Assembly: GCF_003073045.1 (NCBI RefSeq)
Contig: NC_037600.1
Location: 12,524,515 to 12,588,514, forward strand
Origin: Pomacea canaliculata
Lineage: Eukaryota; Mollusca; Gastropoda; Architaenioglossa; Ampullariidae
DNA: 64,000 nucleotides
Direction of reading: 5' to 3'
The notes beneath the pieces were generated by a model that saw only the letters and a program-made list of their open reading frames with translations, was not told the origin of the DNA and made no database searches. Positions within the stretch are counted from its first letter, which is position 1. Each line of letters opens with the position of its first letter. This document shows, piece after piece, positions 37,201 through 47,439 of the stretch. A program made the position numbers and the translations under genes.

Positions 37201-38649
37201 TTTTGCTCATGAACTGAAGGCCTTAGGTATGGTAACACATTTGTAGAAGCACAAATCAGCACGAATTATAGATTATTTTTGTCATTACTTACATTGACCC
37301 CCTCACCCCCAAAAGTTTGTTTAAAATACCTCTTCAGCTTGATGTTTGTGCATTTCAGCAATGGTAGGTGGATTCCAGCTGTACTTCTCTTTCCTGTCCA
37401 ACATAAATATATTTTTAAAAATTGACTAGGACGGTGCAATTAAAAGCTATCTTGTTTATTGCTGCATGGAGTATTGAGAAAATGATTGAAACTGCACCAC
37501 TAACTAGAATGGGATACACTAAAATACATTTTAAATCTATGGAAAAAATGACTGGTTTTTAAATGTGGTGTAAAAAATTTATATAATAAATTTGCACTTA
37601 AGTTATGTTTCTGCTCATTTCTTGAAAAATAATAACTCTTTACCCTTTGTTGCTATCTTCATATTTCTGTTTTGTTTCAGGTAATTTTGATGCATTTGAG
37701 CTGCATCCTTCACCTTCCCTGTCTTTTTCTTTAGATAAAGCATGTGAATGGTCATCCAAGTCTGATGCATCTGAGCTGCTTCCTTCATCTTCCTTGTCTT
37801 TGTCTTCAGGTAGAGCATGTGGATGGTCATCCAATATTACCTCCTCTTCTATGTCTATCTTTTTCTTTTCTGCTTCTTCTTCCTCTAGCCTGTTAAAAGT
37901 AGTAACTATGTTATATGATTACTACACACAAGAGCTAGAGTGCCAATCCTAAGTGTATATGCATCATTTATATATGAACAGTAGATGTGATAACATTGTG
38001 AAACTTCTCTAAACAAGTGCACAACTTACACCGACTGTTACAAATGAAACTCAAAATGAATAAAAAATTATTGTAGCATAACTAATACCTTTTACAAATA
38101 CATTAATACTATGAAAGTACACAATGTACGTAAAAAAATGATATCAAAATCTTACCTTGCTCTCCAATACACACATTCTCTTACATACAAATAATAAGTA
38201 CAAAATTTGTAAAGCGCATGCTCACACTCCTAAGGAGTTTGCTGCTAGTGCTTAAGAACAAGAGCAAAACATGGACAGCATACGAGGGACAGGAAAACAG
38301 ACAAATACCATATGAACTATAAAAGAATAAACAACTGTACTAAACGAAGAAAAATCTGAAATACAGAAAACACAGAGGAACCTAATAAAAACAAGAGATG
38401 AGATTAACAATCCTGACATTGTGACTAAACAGCCAATAACTCAACATGGTCATAATATTCACAATCTCATTTTAACATGCTCTAACAGCACAGCTGATCA
38501 TAAAACCAAAATTCTGTGACAAACCTTTCAAGCTTTGCTATAATACCATCATTTTTCATTTTATGAAACAGCAGGTTAGCAAGATTCTCCATTCGTTTAT
38601 TCTCAGGGTTAGTTTCATCTTCGTCATCACTTGAAGAAAAGGACTCCAT
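34233..38649 (-). CDS. DNTTIP2: Short DNTTIP2/Fcf2-family rRNA-processing protein, seven exons
   Basis: Exons (minus): 38649-38525, 37889-37644, 37393-37330, 36369-36280, 35462-35298, 34712-34606, 34332-34233. All have GT-AG borders and matching phases, giving 298 residues. The C-terminal half is a clear Fcf2 domain: SSKGWGGMHA, DLMVLKMRGTVD, KAPKFFQFGTIV, RIPKKKRKATMVEELMAD, then a lysine-rich tail. Yeast Fcf2 and human DNTTIP2 (TDIF2) act in the nucleolus in small-subunit pre-rRNA cleavage. At 298 residues this is nearer yeast Fcf2 (about 217) than human DNTTIP2 (about 756), so the long vertebrate N-terminal region is absent. Exon 2 codes an acidic region with two similar units beginning DDHPHALPEDKDKED and DDHSHALSKEKDREG. 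The start at 38649 opens with MESFSSSDDEDE and is the only ATG compatible with the frame. The acceptor of exon 5 could lie 4 bases further in, but phase supports 35462. Confidence 0.9.
34825..34996. mobile_element. hAT-type MITE in DNTTIP2 intron
   Basis: Left end CAGGGGTGCTAACCTATGGC and right end GGGCGCCACTG have the CAGGGG...CACTG form of hAT ends. It is flanked by GTATAGAC and GTGTAGAT, an 8-bp duplication with two differences. At 172 bp without coding capacity it is non-autonomous. It lies in the intron between exons 35462-35298 and 34712-34606. The imperfect duplication suggests an older insertion. Confidence 0.6.
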
Positions 38650-38804
38650 TAAAAAAATTACTTGAAAGAAGTCTCCCTCCTACGCTGTTCGTCTTTTCCA
38701 GCGACAACGTGAGTCTCACGAACAGTAACTCCCGAGAACTTCGGAGTGCCGCTATCAGTAATCTCCCTTGGCGCCCTTTCGTCCCGGTATCAGTTATACA
38801 TGTA
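38650..38804 (-). promoter_or_regulatory. Short 5' flank/probable promoter of DNTTIP2
   Basis: Only 155 bp separate the start codon from the adjacent pogo-like element. No clear TATA box is visible. The core promoter is presumably here or in the element's edge; this is inference from position. Confidence 0.3.
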
Positions 38805-39694
38805 CAGTGGAACCTCGGTTAACGAACTTAATCCGTTCTGGAAAGCTGTTCGTTAACCGAAATGTTCGTTATCCGAAACAATTTTTTTCCATAAGAAATA
38901 AAGGAAATAGATTTAATTGGTTCCCAGCCCCTGTTGACTCGCTATTTGAAAGTTACAGGCTGTATATATATAGGTATTTGTTTTAATGAGAACAGTTATA
39001 ATGCAATATAAATGGAGTTAAATAAACATAAAAACATTAACGAAAGCATTTAAACAGAAAACTTGCCGTTTTGACGGCGTGGTTGGAAGCAGGTGTGGGG
39101 AGGAAGGGGTGGAATTACTGCTTTGAATCCCCTCTCCATGAGCACACGTGACATTATAAAATCGGGGAGACTTCCCTTTTCTGTAGCTTTGAGGTTGAAG
39201 AAAAAAACTTGTCCAGTGTCTGCTTCTTCTGCCTTTTTTTGTAAAACTCTTCGGTAAGACGACATCACATATCCGACAGACGCATGCCACCTTCATACTT
39301 TGAAATCATTTCCTTTTTCAATTCATTTGTTGGCCGCGTCCTTGTCATTACCTCACTACTATTAATTGCTCTTAATCTTCTTTGGAGCCATGATTGAGGA
39401 TTATCTTATTAAAATAAAGCACAACAATCACTAAATAAGAAGGATGCGCACAGGTAAGGAACGACTGATCGTAACTGTCTCGAGCGCGAATGATTACATG
39501 CTGGTCGGTCACGTGTGGTTCACGTGGCTGTTCGTTATCCGAAATTTTGTTCGCTATCGGAGACAAATTTTTAACGAAATTTTTGTTCGTTATCCGAAAT
39601 TTTGTTCGCTATCCGAGACAAATTTTTAGCGAAATTTTTGTTCGTTAACCGAAAAATTCGCTATCCGAGGCGTTCGCTAACCGAGGTTCCACTG
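38805..39694 (-). mobile_element. Non-autonomous pogo/Tigger-like DNA transposon
   Basis: Terminal inverted repeats CAGTGGAACCTCGGTTA and TAACCGAGGTTCCACTG are flanked by TA on both sides, the target duplication of Tc1/mariner-pogo elements. Inside the right end, units of the form TTCGTTATCCGAAATTTTG and TTCGCTATCCGAGACAAATT repeat with GTTAACCG variants, as in Tigger ends. The minus strand from about 39,392 reads MAPKKIKSN, then after stops TRPTNELKKEMISKYEGG, resembling the start of the CENP-B-like DNA-binding domain of Tigger transposases (MAPKK..., T..MKKEII.K.E.G). Stops and missing sequence rule out an active enzyme; no DDE catalytic region is present in 890 bp. It is a deletion derivative of a once-autonomous copy. 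Confidence 0.85.
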
Positions 39695-39939
39695 TATTGT
39701 GATTCACACACACACCTAAAATGAAGGCATCAAAAATTAATAAAGATATCATAAACTATGAATAACCATTCAACCTTATAAATGATCCAAGAGCGAAAAT
39801 AGAGGAAGACAAATGCTGTATATTGTTTTTAATCGTGTGGCTTTTGAACTGAGCGCTAACAATTATAAAGCCATATATATTAATATTATTATTAACCCAT
39901 ATATATTAATTATCTTTTCAGAAAATATGATTCTTCTTC

Positions 39940-39986
39940 GTCTTGTTGTTGTTGTTGTTATTGTTGTTATTGTTGTTGTTGTTGTT
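39940..39986. repeat. TTG trinucleotide repeat
   Basis: Imperfect (TTG)n with TTA interruptions in otherwise AT-rich gene-free sequence. No coding role. Confidence 0.7.
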
Positions 39987-40207
39987 CACCCTTCACGTTT
40001 CAAAGAATCAAATTTTTATTATTAGGCGATTGACCTATTGGATTCGTGAGCTTTCCATGCTAGGGTACGTAACCACGCACACCGTTACTTTGCGAAAAGT
40101 ATTATATAGTATAACAATATAACAGGTCATATATCAAATTAACCTCCCCCCTCCCCCCCACTCCCACACACACAGTGCGAGACCACCAACAATTATCAAA
40201 TTAAAGT

Positions 40208-40290
40208 TTGTCACCACTGCAGTGTCCGACCTGGGATTCAGATCTCGTCTAGGGACACTCTATATGTATGTGACACCTGTCCACAGGCAT
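40208..40290 (+). mobile_element. SINE fragment, plus orientation
   Basis: GACCTGGGATTCAGATCTCG, then TAGGGACACTCTATATGTAT and GACACCTGTCCACAGG correspond in order to the B-box and middle part of the SINE at 62,062-62,239 read on the minus strand. Only the centre is preserved. Confidence 0.5.
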
Positions 40291-40384
40291 CGGGGGTTTT
40301 GTGTAAGAGAGAGAGAGGAGGGGGGAAGAGATAAGATCACATTTCAAGAAATCAAGTGTCTAAAGAACGTGTGTTTTTTTAAAG

Positions 40385-40440
40385 TAAACACACACACACA
40401 CGTACGTGTTTTTTTTAAAGTAAACACACACACACACACA

Positions 40441-40492
<52 letters not shown>

Positions 40493-40502
40493 GCACGCGC
40501 GC
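40385..40502. repeat. CA microsatellite cluster
   Basis: Three (CA)n runs separated by a short unit GTTTTTTTTAAAGTAAACAC that itself occurs twice, so part of the tract is a local duplication. It ends in CG-containing CACGCACGCGCG. Confidence 0.85.
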
Positions 40503-40830
40503 AGGCACGCACAAAGCGAGAGATACTTTTCCACATATGTATATGTAACTTTTAATATTTTTTCATTCAACAAAAATATTTCTGAGACTCAAAATACTTT
40601 TTAAGGACTTAATACTATAAATAATATCTTTATCAATTTCAGTTATTTTAATCATTTTTATATTAAAGCACTAAGACTAGCTAAGTTTGAGTTAACAGCT
40701 CAATGAGCCATATTCTGAACCTTGCTTAAACATAAACGTTTGCAACTTGCTTTTCAAGCAATAGCAGATAGGTAGTGTTTCCTGGCAGACTTATCACTGC
40801 GTAGACAAATACTGGCTTTGCTGAAACCAG

Positions 40831-40910
40831 GATACAGATAGGTAAGGCTAGATACAGATAGGTAAGGCTGGATACAGATAGGTAAGGCTGGATACAGATA
40901 GGTAAGGCTT
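40831..40910. repeat. 20-bp tandem repeat, four copies
   Basis: Four consecutive copies of GATACAGATAGGTAAGGCTG with at most one or two changes. The last copy abuts and partly overlaps the stop codon of the neighbouring minus-strand coiled-coil gene. Confidence 0.9.
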
Positions 40911-41772
40911 ATTTTGTTTGTGGAACACGGCGTCCCGCCAGCGAATATTCTGGTTCACGAGGAACGGTTTGTGTGCTGCCAGACTTGATTTCCGACACGT
41001 TTGATGCCAGAACACTCGCCTGCAGCTGCAGCATTTCCACCTTCTCGCGCAAGGCTGACCGTTGACGCTCACCCGCAGTGACGTCAGAGGTCAAGCTCTG
41101 TAGCCGCGTTCGAAGAGCCTCGTTCTCGTCCTGCAGTTTCATCGTCTTTGTGGACAGTTGCGAGAGCTGTAGCTGCAGCTGTCCTAACGCCAGCTGCTGC
41201 TGCTGATGTGCTGCAGCTGCCTGCGTCATCTGCTGCGAGATGGCCAAGTTGGACTTCGTCTCGATCTCTTGCGCCTTGGCCATGAATTTCCTGCTCGCTC
41301 CTTGGAGCTCCTTGACGGTGGCTTTCAGTTGGGTGTTTTCTGACTCCAGTGCTTTCAAGGCGACGGTCAGGTGAGTCAGTTGGGAGGAACCTGCATCATC
41401 CACACTACGTCGTCTTCTGGCCGATCTTCTTGCCTCCACTAGTTCTCGTTCCATAACCTTTTCCTTCAAAGCGGCATTTAGATTATTCATAATTAGACTG
41501 AAATCATCTTCACCAGCAAAACTCTGGAAAGAATTCTTCTCATCTGTCTCACTTTTGACAAAAAGAGGGAAAGCTGCGGCATTTGACTCCGAATTGCCGG
41601 CAGCTTTTGGGACATCATCATCCCCAGTGTCCATTGTCGTCTCCGTGAAAACGCCGTCGTTACCTAGGCGACTAGACCTCGCTGTCAAGTGTCTTGTACG
41701 ATCGTGGATGATGACGATGGCGCTGCCCATGATCAGCACAAATGTTACAGAAGCCAGAAGTCGGGCTGACAT
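40909..41772 (-). CDS. Secreted coiled-coil protein, C1q-family paralogue without C1q exon
   Basis: A single open exon of 287 codons. The N-terminus MSARLLASVTFVLIMGSAIV looks like a signal peptide. RRRR at about 119-122 is followed by a heptad-rich coiled coil containing QQQQLALGQLQLQLSQLS and TMKLQDENEALRTR, nearly identical to the other cluster members. In those genes this exon ends with a splice donor and joins a C1q exon. Here it ends in PREPEYSLAGRRVPQTK and a stop. No C1q-like frame lies on the same strand between 39,700 and 40,909, and a 20-bp tandem array abuts the stop. An acceptor TTTCCTTTACAAG about 23 bp upstream of the ATG suggests a 5' leader exon. It may be a secreted coiled-coil protein in its own right or a decaying copy; the intact 287-codon frame favours a recent or retained role. 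Confidence 0.7.
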   Translation of the reverse strand: MSARLLASVTFVLIMGSAIVIIHDRTRHLTARSSRLGNDGVFTETTMDTGDDDVPKAAGNSESNAAAFPLFVKSETDEKNSFQSFAGEDDFSLIMNNLNAALKEKVMERELVEARRSARRRRSVDDAGSSQLTHLTVALKALESENTQLKATVKELQGASRKFMAKAQEIETKSNLAISQQMTQAAAAHQQQQLALGQLQLQLSQLSTKTMKLQDENEALRTRLQSLTSDVTAGERQRSALREKVEMLQLQASVLASNVSEIKSGSTQTVPREPEYSLAGRRVPQTK

Positions 41773-42441
41773 TGTTAGAGATGGTTAGGTTTTCTTGTAA
41801 AGGAAATACTGGAACAAGCATATAAACAAAAACGAATGATCATCATTAAAACGTCAACAAAACAACAGCAAAAAACAATAGAGGAACTCAAACAAAAAAT
41901 AGTACTGGAAATAACACAAAAACACAACAAATGTCATGACTGGTCAATAAAAAACGAAAGATATATTGAATGAGAAAAATCCAGAAAGCATGTTGTGTTT
42001 ACCTACCTGCCTGTCTGTATAATCATACATTTTGTTTAGTTATTGTCTGAATTATTATAGAGAGAGAGATGGGGCAGGGGGAAAGCAGAGGGAGGTTATG
42101 AAAAGGTACATAGAGTAAGAGAAAGATGACTGGTTGATTGTTTTGGCAAGAAAGTATTCCATTTCATTTGATTTCACACTGTAAGGAACAAAGAAACCTC
42201 CAACGGCCGAACGTTTGAACAGGTTTCACGTACAGATCGAGAAAGACTGAGAGAAACAGTGACAGGGACAGAGACACAGAGATTGCATGAAAGCATCCCA
42301 TTCAGCATCAATGGAGGGTTGACCATATAAAATTCACGCTATACATCTGTCAAGGGAATGGGGAGAAGTTTCTTTAAAAGTTTCAATTACTACTGGTTAG
42401 TTAATAAAATGCAGAAACATTCAAAAATGAATCCACATTAC

Positions 42442-42705
42442 CTTACTTCCCTGTTCAAGCCCAGTTGGTAGTGCAAAGTGAGATGCATTCGGTAAAATAT
42501 GTCGCCTAGCATGCGGCTGAAACAAGAGCTCCTTGTTCTTCATAATAGCTTCCTTCCTTCGTTTCCGAGAGTTGACGACCTCTGGGAATTGTTTGAAGAG
42601 AACTGTCGTTAACATCTGTGTCGCTGTCATGATTTTGTCGAGTCCTGCCTTTCTCTCAGCTCCTGTTTCAGTAAGGTAGCTCACAACAGACGACGGTTGC
42701 CTCAT
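42442..42705 (-). CDS. Possible first coding exon of an unrecognised gene
   Basis: An 88-codon minus-strand frame opens with ATG (MRQPSSVVSYLTETGAERKA) and ends GLEQGSK at AAG|GTAATG, a fair splice donor in phase 0. Composition is protein-like: balanced, with amphipathic segments such as LDKIMTATQMLTTVLFKQF and a basic SRKRRKEAIMKNKELL. I do not recognise the family and found no obvious next exon before the C1q-family gene at 41,772. It could also be a retroposed fragment. Confidence 0.35.
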
Positions 42706-43721
42706 TGTGATCCTCGTTCTTTTGTTTATCTATTTCAGGCTTTTTGTGTACGCCTTTGGTGCACGTCCTGGGTGTGCATTCTCGTATGTGTAATTTTTAT
42801 CCGTTTTTATTTGATCCGGTTTTGTTTTTTTTCGTGTGTGTGTATTCGTGTTTGGGTATATATATATATTTTTAAATTAAACTTCGTATTTGTATCGTTC
42901 TTTCCGTCTTTGTCTTGGTCTTCGCTAGGGGCTACAGTTTCTGTGCTGAAACACTACTGACTTTTAAATACAGGCTTTTCCTCTGTATTTGCAGGTTTAC
43001 GTACTTTGGCTGCCCAATATTTAGTGAAAATTTTAAGCTGATACAACTCTGAAATCATTTTAAAGTATATTTTCCGTTTCGTCGAGACTATTAAACATTT
43101 TCAAACATTTTTAAACAGGTATTTCAGTCACCGTCTCTAACAAGCCTGTTATCGAGAGACTCAGAGAGAAAGAGAGAGAGAGAGATCAGGTTCAAGATCT
43201 TTTAAGAACATGAAAAATGCAGATTGCTCTACTATAAGGATGGGGTAGATATATTATCAAGCACATCTTAATTATCAATACCACCACCACCCCTCAATAA
43301 ACAACAAACAAAAATTTGCAAATTCTTAGAAATTCTTAAAAAGTAAAAAGATATTTACGATGTATGGGAAGACGGATAGGGGGTGATTGTTGGGGAGCTG
43401 GTTAAAGACTAACAGATCGATTGATTACAGATATCGATAGAAAGAGATGATATAAAAGTAACCTGTAAATTACAGCCTCTAAAACCCATCCGTTAATTAA
43501 TAATTCTGTTACAATTCGCGATCAACAAGCGCTGCGAGCAGTGTACAAGTCATACTAGTACACAAGTCACAACACTGCCATCAGTCAAAACCAACCTGAG
43601 AGAGAGAATGAGAGACGTTTCGATTATTCAGATGCTTTAAGTCTGTATTTACATAAACAAGTAGTGAAACATAAAATTTAACCATGCAGAAACAGAAAAC
43701 AGGTTAATTACAGAACATTAA

Positions 43722-44340
43722 CAAAAAACTGTATTCAGAATATATACAAATGCGATTTGCACCGCTTACAGAATGTTTAAAGAATATTTCATTTTTGAAA
43801 ACTACTTAATAGACCTGCCACCAGCTCTGAGATCAAACTTAATAAAATTTAGACTAAGCTGTCATAAACTCCCTATTCAGCAATTAAGATATAGCGGTAT
43901 ACCCAGATATTTAAGAACATGTCCATTGTGTAATCTAGATGAGGTAGGCGATGAATTTCATTATTTGCTTGTGTGTACCCACCATTTTTTGGTTGCCTCG
44001 CGGAGAACGCTACTTCCGGTGTGTTTTGTATATCATCCGAGCGAATTTGGGTTTCAGCAGCTGATGAGTGTTGGTTCCAGGCGTGTGCTTGTTGATTTGA
44101 GCAAATTTGTTCAAACGGTGTTTTCATTGTTTGGATGATCTGTATGTATTTATACGTGGTGCCATGTGTCTATTTGCATGTGTTTGCTATGTTGTCGTCA
44201 CCTGTAGTGAGTTTGTTGTTGCGATGGAGTTGTCATTGTGTTTTTTGTGATTGTGAGGTTATGGCTAAAAATGCCCCTGGGCTTATAGCCATTAAATAAA
44301 ATGTTCAAAATGTTCAAAAATGTTCAAATGAAAACTGAAC
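43722..44340 (+). mobile_element. 5'-truncated LINE, 3' end with intact C-terminal zinc-finger frame
   Basis: The frame from about 43,773 reads LPPALRSNLIKFRLSCHKLP, then RYLRTCPLCNLDEVGDEFHYLLVC. This C-x2-C...H-x4-C motif after a LRxxLxxFRLxxHxLPI segment is typical of the C-terminus of non-LTR retrotransposon ORF2. It stays open for over 120 codons to a stop at 44,138. About 200 bp of 3' untranslated sequence follow, ending in short ATGTTCAAA repeats near 44,300-44,337, a LINE-like 3' terminus. The uninterrupted frame suggests a fairly young insertion. The clade was not determined. Confidence 0.8.
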
Positions 44341-44805
44341 AGCATGACTCCTTGTTTTAATTTAGGACTTATGACTTCAGCAAAAAGATTTTTATAGAAA
44401 TAATCATAAATGTTTGTCTTTAAGTTCTGTCAAAAAATTAAAAAAGAAAACGAATTCTTCACAGCAAAACCGTAGTCCGTCGCAATAAGTCGTTGCAACG
44501 GAGAAAATAAGAACATGAAGAAAAAGGCCTGTCTCTGAAATCACGATGCTCTGTCCAGTGTTTTCGGGTATTTTTTAATGATAGTTTATCCCATGATATC
44601 TTTACCACTGCTTTATAACATCCACAGAGTCTGGACAACTCTTTACAACCACAGAGACAAAGCGCTTATCCTTAATTTTGTAGTTTTGATCTTTGGATGG
44701 TAAACTTATCATGGCTTCGTGAATACGGCCCCAGGACATATCATTCGATCATGTTTATGAAAGAAGTGAACACTGGCCCACTTATGAAAATGGACGTAAC
44801 AGATC
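44341..44805. other. Intergenic, no feature recognised
   Basis: AT-rich sequence between the LINE 3' end and the duplicated block upstream of the C1q pseudogene. Nothing identifiable. Confidence 0.4.
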
Positions 44806-44809
44806 ATCC

Positions 44810-45275
44810 TCCTTCCTTACAGATATTTGCGAAATAACAAGTTTTTAAAAACCTCACGGTTTTACTTATCACTGTTCCAGAAACATTCAGTTTCATACAT
44901 TTAATAAAATAAATCTTTTTCAGGGAAAGGAGACAAGATGCTCTCTCTCTCTCTCTCTCTCATTTTACGTAAACTGCTGCATTTGTCGAGCTTCACAAGG
45001 GAGAAGGGGGGCAATTTATCCTCCCTCCTCACAGATATTTACGAAACAACAAGTAACAGTTTTAAGAGCCGTTACTATTTATAATCTGAACTGCCGTCAC
45101 GATTTTACTTATCACTTTTCCAGAGACATTCAGCTTTACTAGCAAGATGAAAATAAGCATTTTTCAGGTAAAGAAGAGGAGATATCCTCTCTCATTTTAC
45201 ATCAACTGCTGCACTTGTTGACTGGCCGCTCACTGGAGCTGGTAGAGCTTCCCAAGGGAGACAAGGTGCAACATA
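44810..45275. repeat. Tandem duplication of about 200-230 bp upstream of C1q gene
   Basis: Two diverged copies follow each other. Each has in order CAGATATTT(G/A)CGAAA, GATTTTACTTATCAC or close, CCAGA(A/G)ACATTCAG, a TTTTTCAGG block, CTCATTTTAC, AACTGCTGCA(T/C)TTGT and AGGGAGA. The first copy (44,810-45,005) carries a (CT)n run at 44,941-44,960. Part of the same block recurs near 57,120-57,241, upstream of the intact C1q gene. Confidence 0.7.
45180..45266 (+). promoter_or_regulatory. Candidate 5' noncoding exon/promoter block of C1q pseudogene
   Basis: The segment CACTTGTTGACTGGCC...GAGCTTCCCAAGGGAGACAAG ends at a possible donor (AAG|GTGCAAC). A matching segment with TTGGTGACTGGCC...GCTTCAAAAGGGAAAAATAAG and donor AG|GTATAG lies at a similar distance (about 0.9 kb) upstream of the 58,150 start. 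Conserved position in two paralogues suggests a leader exon. Confidence 0.35.
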
Positions 45276-46776
45276 GGTATGAATATTATTCCTGAACTTT
45301 ATTTGAAATATCATGTATGTATTTAATTAGTAATTCAATATTTCGATGAAACGTGCTTTCATCGGGCATGTTTCCTAACTTAATATAGTAAAAAAAAAAC
45401 TATTTTTTTTATTGTTCTTAAATTAATCCTTTACTATTCCTTTTTCGTCGATGGTTGAGAGTAGTTTGTTCATTTCTACGAATATCACTCCATTAGTTCG
45501 TCTAACACCACCACTAATACATCTTCTTCTTTGCGATCATCGTCTTCATTCTCTGCTTCGTTTATTTTGTTCTCTGTTTCTTTCATGTTCCCTGTCACTG
45601 GATCATTTTGTGTGTGATTTCTCACCTTATTGCCTACATTGCCAGTAACCGTGACTAACGAAAAAACAGATGACACTACGCATATGAATAACTTTGCAAT
45701 GCGGGCCACTTGATGTTTTGTTTGTGAGTTGCAAAAGTGTAGGGACACCCATGACAACTTTCAAAGGTTTGAACGAATACAACACAATAAGTCAAAAATT
45801 TTAAGTAATAATCATAAAAAATGGAAAAAAAGGAATAAAAGCCAAATGGTTAATGAGGTGTGGCTCATCATCGGACATAGCATATTGACAGCTTTTTGTC
45901 TCTAGCCGAAGATGAATTTCTGAAGAAACAAGGGAGCAGTCACAATCATGTGACATTTCCTTCTCTTCCACTCCTTCCTTAATGTTTTAATAGAATACAT
46001 AAGCATTACCTTTGACCCTAAAGATTACTGCCAATACATTGGTTTTTTATGTATGTTTCAGTTTTTCTTTTTCAAAAAAGCAGACCAGAAGGAGCTGAAG
46101 ATGTTAACCATATTTCTGGTTATTTTCATAATTATCTTGGTGAAGTGCGACACTACCGTCGTGACATACGGTCGCACGGAGAGCGTTACACCGAGGTCTA
46201 GTAGGCTAGGTGAGGACAGTGAGGGTTTCGAACCAGGAACATCAGAATCATTTTCTCCATCTGCATCTCAAGGGTCACGATCAAATGTCACAGTCTTTGC
46301 TCGTTTCTGGGAAAATGAGCCAAAGGAAACACGTGTCTCATCAACTTCTGATCAAGCAGCTGATATCAGTTTAACTGAAAGAAGCTCAAGCAGCCTTCAA
46401 GATGAAAAAGAACGACTGCAACTGATGAGAAGACGACGTGATATAAATGAAGCCAGTTCTTTTCAGATGACACGGCTTGCAATCGCCATGGAAACACTCG
46501 AATTAGAGAACAGACAGTTAAAATCCACTGTCAAGGAGCTTCAGAGTGCAACAAAGAACTTTTCAACAAAGGAGCAGGAGTCTAGCTTCGCCGTCTCACG
46601 CAGCACTTCAGCAACAGCAGCTGGCGATAGGACAGTTACAGCTGCAGGTGTCGCAGCTGTCCACGAACACGATGAAACTGCAGGACGAGAACGAGGCTCT
46701 TCGAGCACAGATGCGCTTGCGAATGGAAGACACCGACTCTCGCCACGAGCGGATGCAGTCGATGATGTTGATGATT

Positions 46777-47028
46777 TCAAACCTGACGACAAAATTACAA
46801 GCGGAAAACAGTTCTATTTACTCGCAGCTGTTGAAAGTTTCGGACCTGACCTCAGGGCTACAAGCAGAAAACGACTCCATTTACTTACAGCTGTTGAAAG
46901 TTTCAGACCTGACATCATGGTTACAAGCGGAAAACAACTCAATTTACACACAGCTGTTGAATGTTGGTGATCTGATGGCGGGGCTACAGTCAGACAACAG
47001 CTCCATCTACTCACAGCTGCAGGCTTTG
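46777..47028 (+). repeat. Four 63-bp units coding 21-residue coiled-coil repeats
   Basis: Units start at 46777, 46840, 46903 and 46966. Each codes 21 residues, three heptads, of the pattern SDLTSGLQAENDSIYLQLLKV with substitutions (first SNLTTKLQAENSSIY, last GDLMAGLQSDNSSIY). The array is absent from the 58-kb and 41-kb paralogues, so it expanded in this gene only. Each unit carries an N-x-S/T-like NSSIY or NDSIY site. Confidence 0.9.
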
Positions 47029-47179
47029 TCCGCTGACGTCATCCAGCGGCGGGCGCAGTACGAGGAGCAGCACACGGCCTTGCAAGAAAAAGTCCGGATG
47101 CTTCAAACACAGACGACTAACCTGGACTCCAACCTGTCCAAGCGCAGCTCCACACTCGAAGAACGGCTAACGTCTCACG

Positions 47180-47426
47180 CAGGCTCGTTCTTAGCCCCCG
47201 CGGGGCCCGAGGCAAAGGGCATGTGCGGGGCCCTCACGCCACGATCACACGGTTTTAGTTGGGATCTAAAGTCACTTTTTTCCTCAGGGATATCTCGTCT
47301 TTTATCATTGACAGCACGCTGATACACATTACAATATAAGCCTACGATTAATTTATTTGTAACGTTCCTCAATAGCGCGGGGCCCTAGGCAGATGCCTCG
47401 TCCGCCTGCCCCTAAGCACGGCCCTG
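47180..47426. mobile_element. hAT-type MITE inserted in C1q-family coding exon
   Basis: The 247-bp element starts CAGGCTCGTTCTTAG and ends CTAAGCACGGCCCTG. It is flanked by a perfect 8-bp duplication GTCTCACG (47172-47179 and 47427-47434), diagnostic of hAT elements. Internal blocks GGGGCCC and GAGGCA are mirrored near both ends. Removing the element and one duplication restores similarity with the paralogue at 58,705-58,745. The net insertion of 255 bp is a multiple of three, but the element contains a stop in the reading frame. Confidence 0.88.
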
Positions 47427-47439
47427 GTCTCACGTGACC

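Noticed and set aside
45485-45757. 90-codon minus-strand frame with a hydrophobic start and acidic end
   Set aside because: The hydrophobic segment is not N-terminal, no partner exon or similarity is seen, and the acidic run comes from a biased TTC/ATC-rich stretch.
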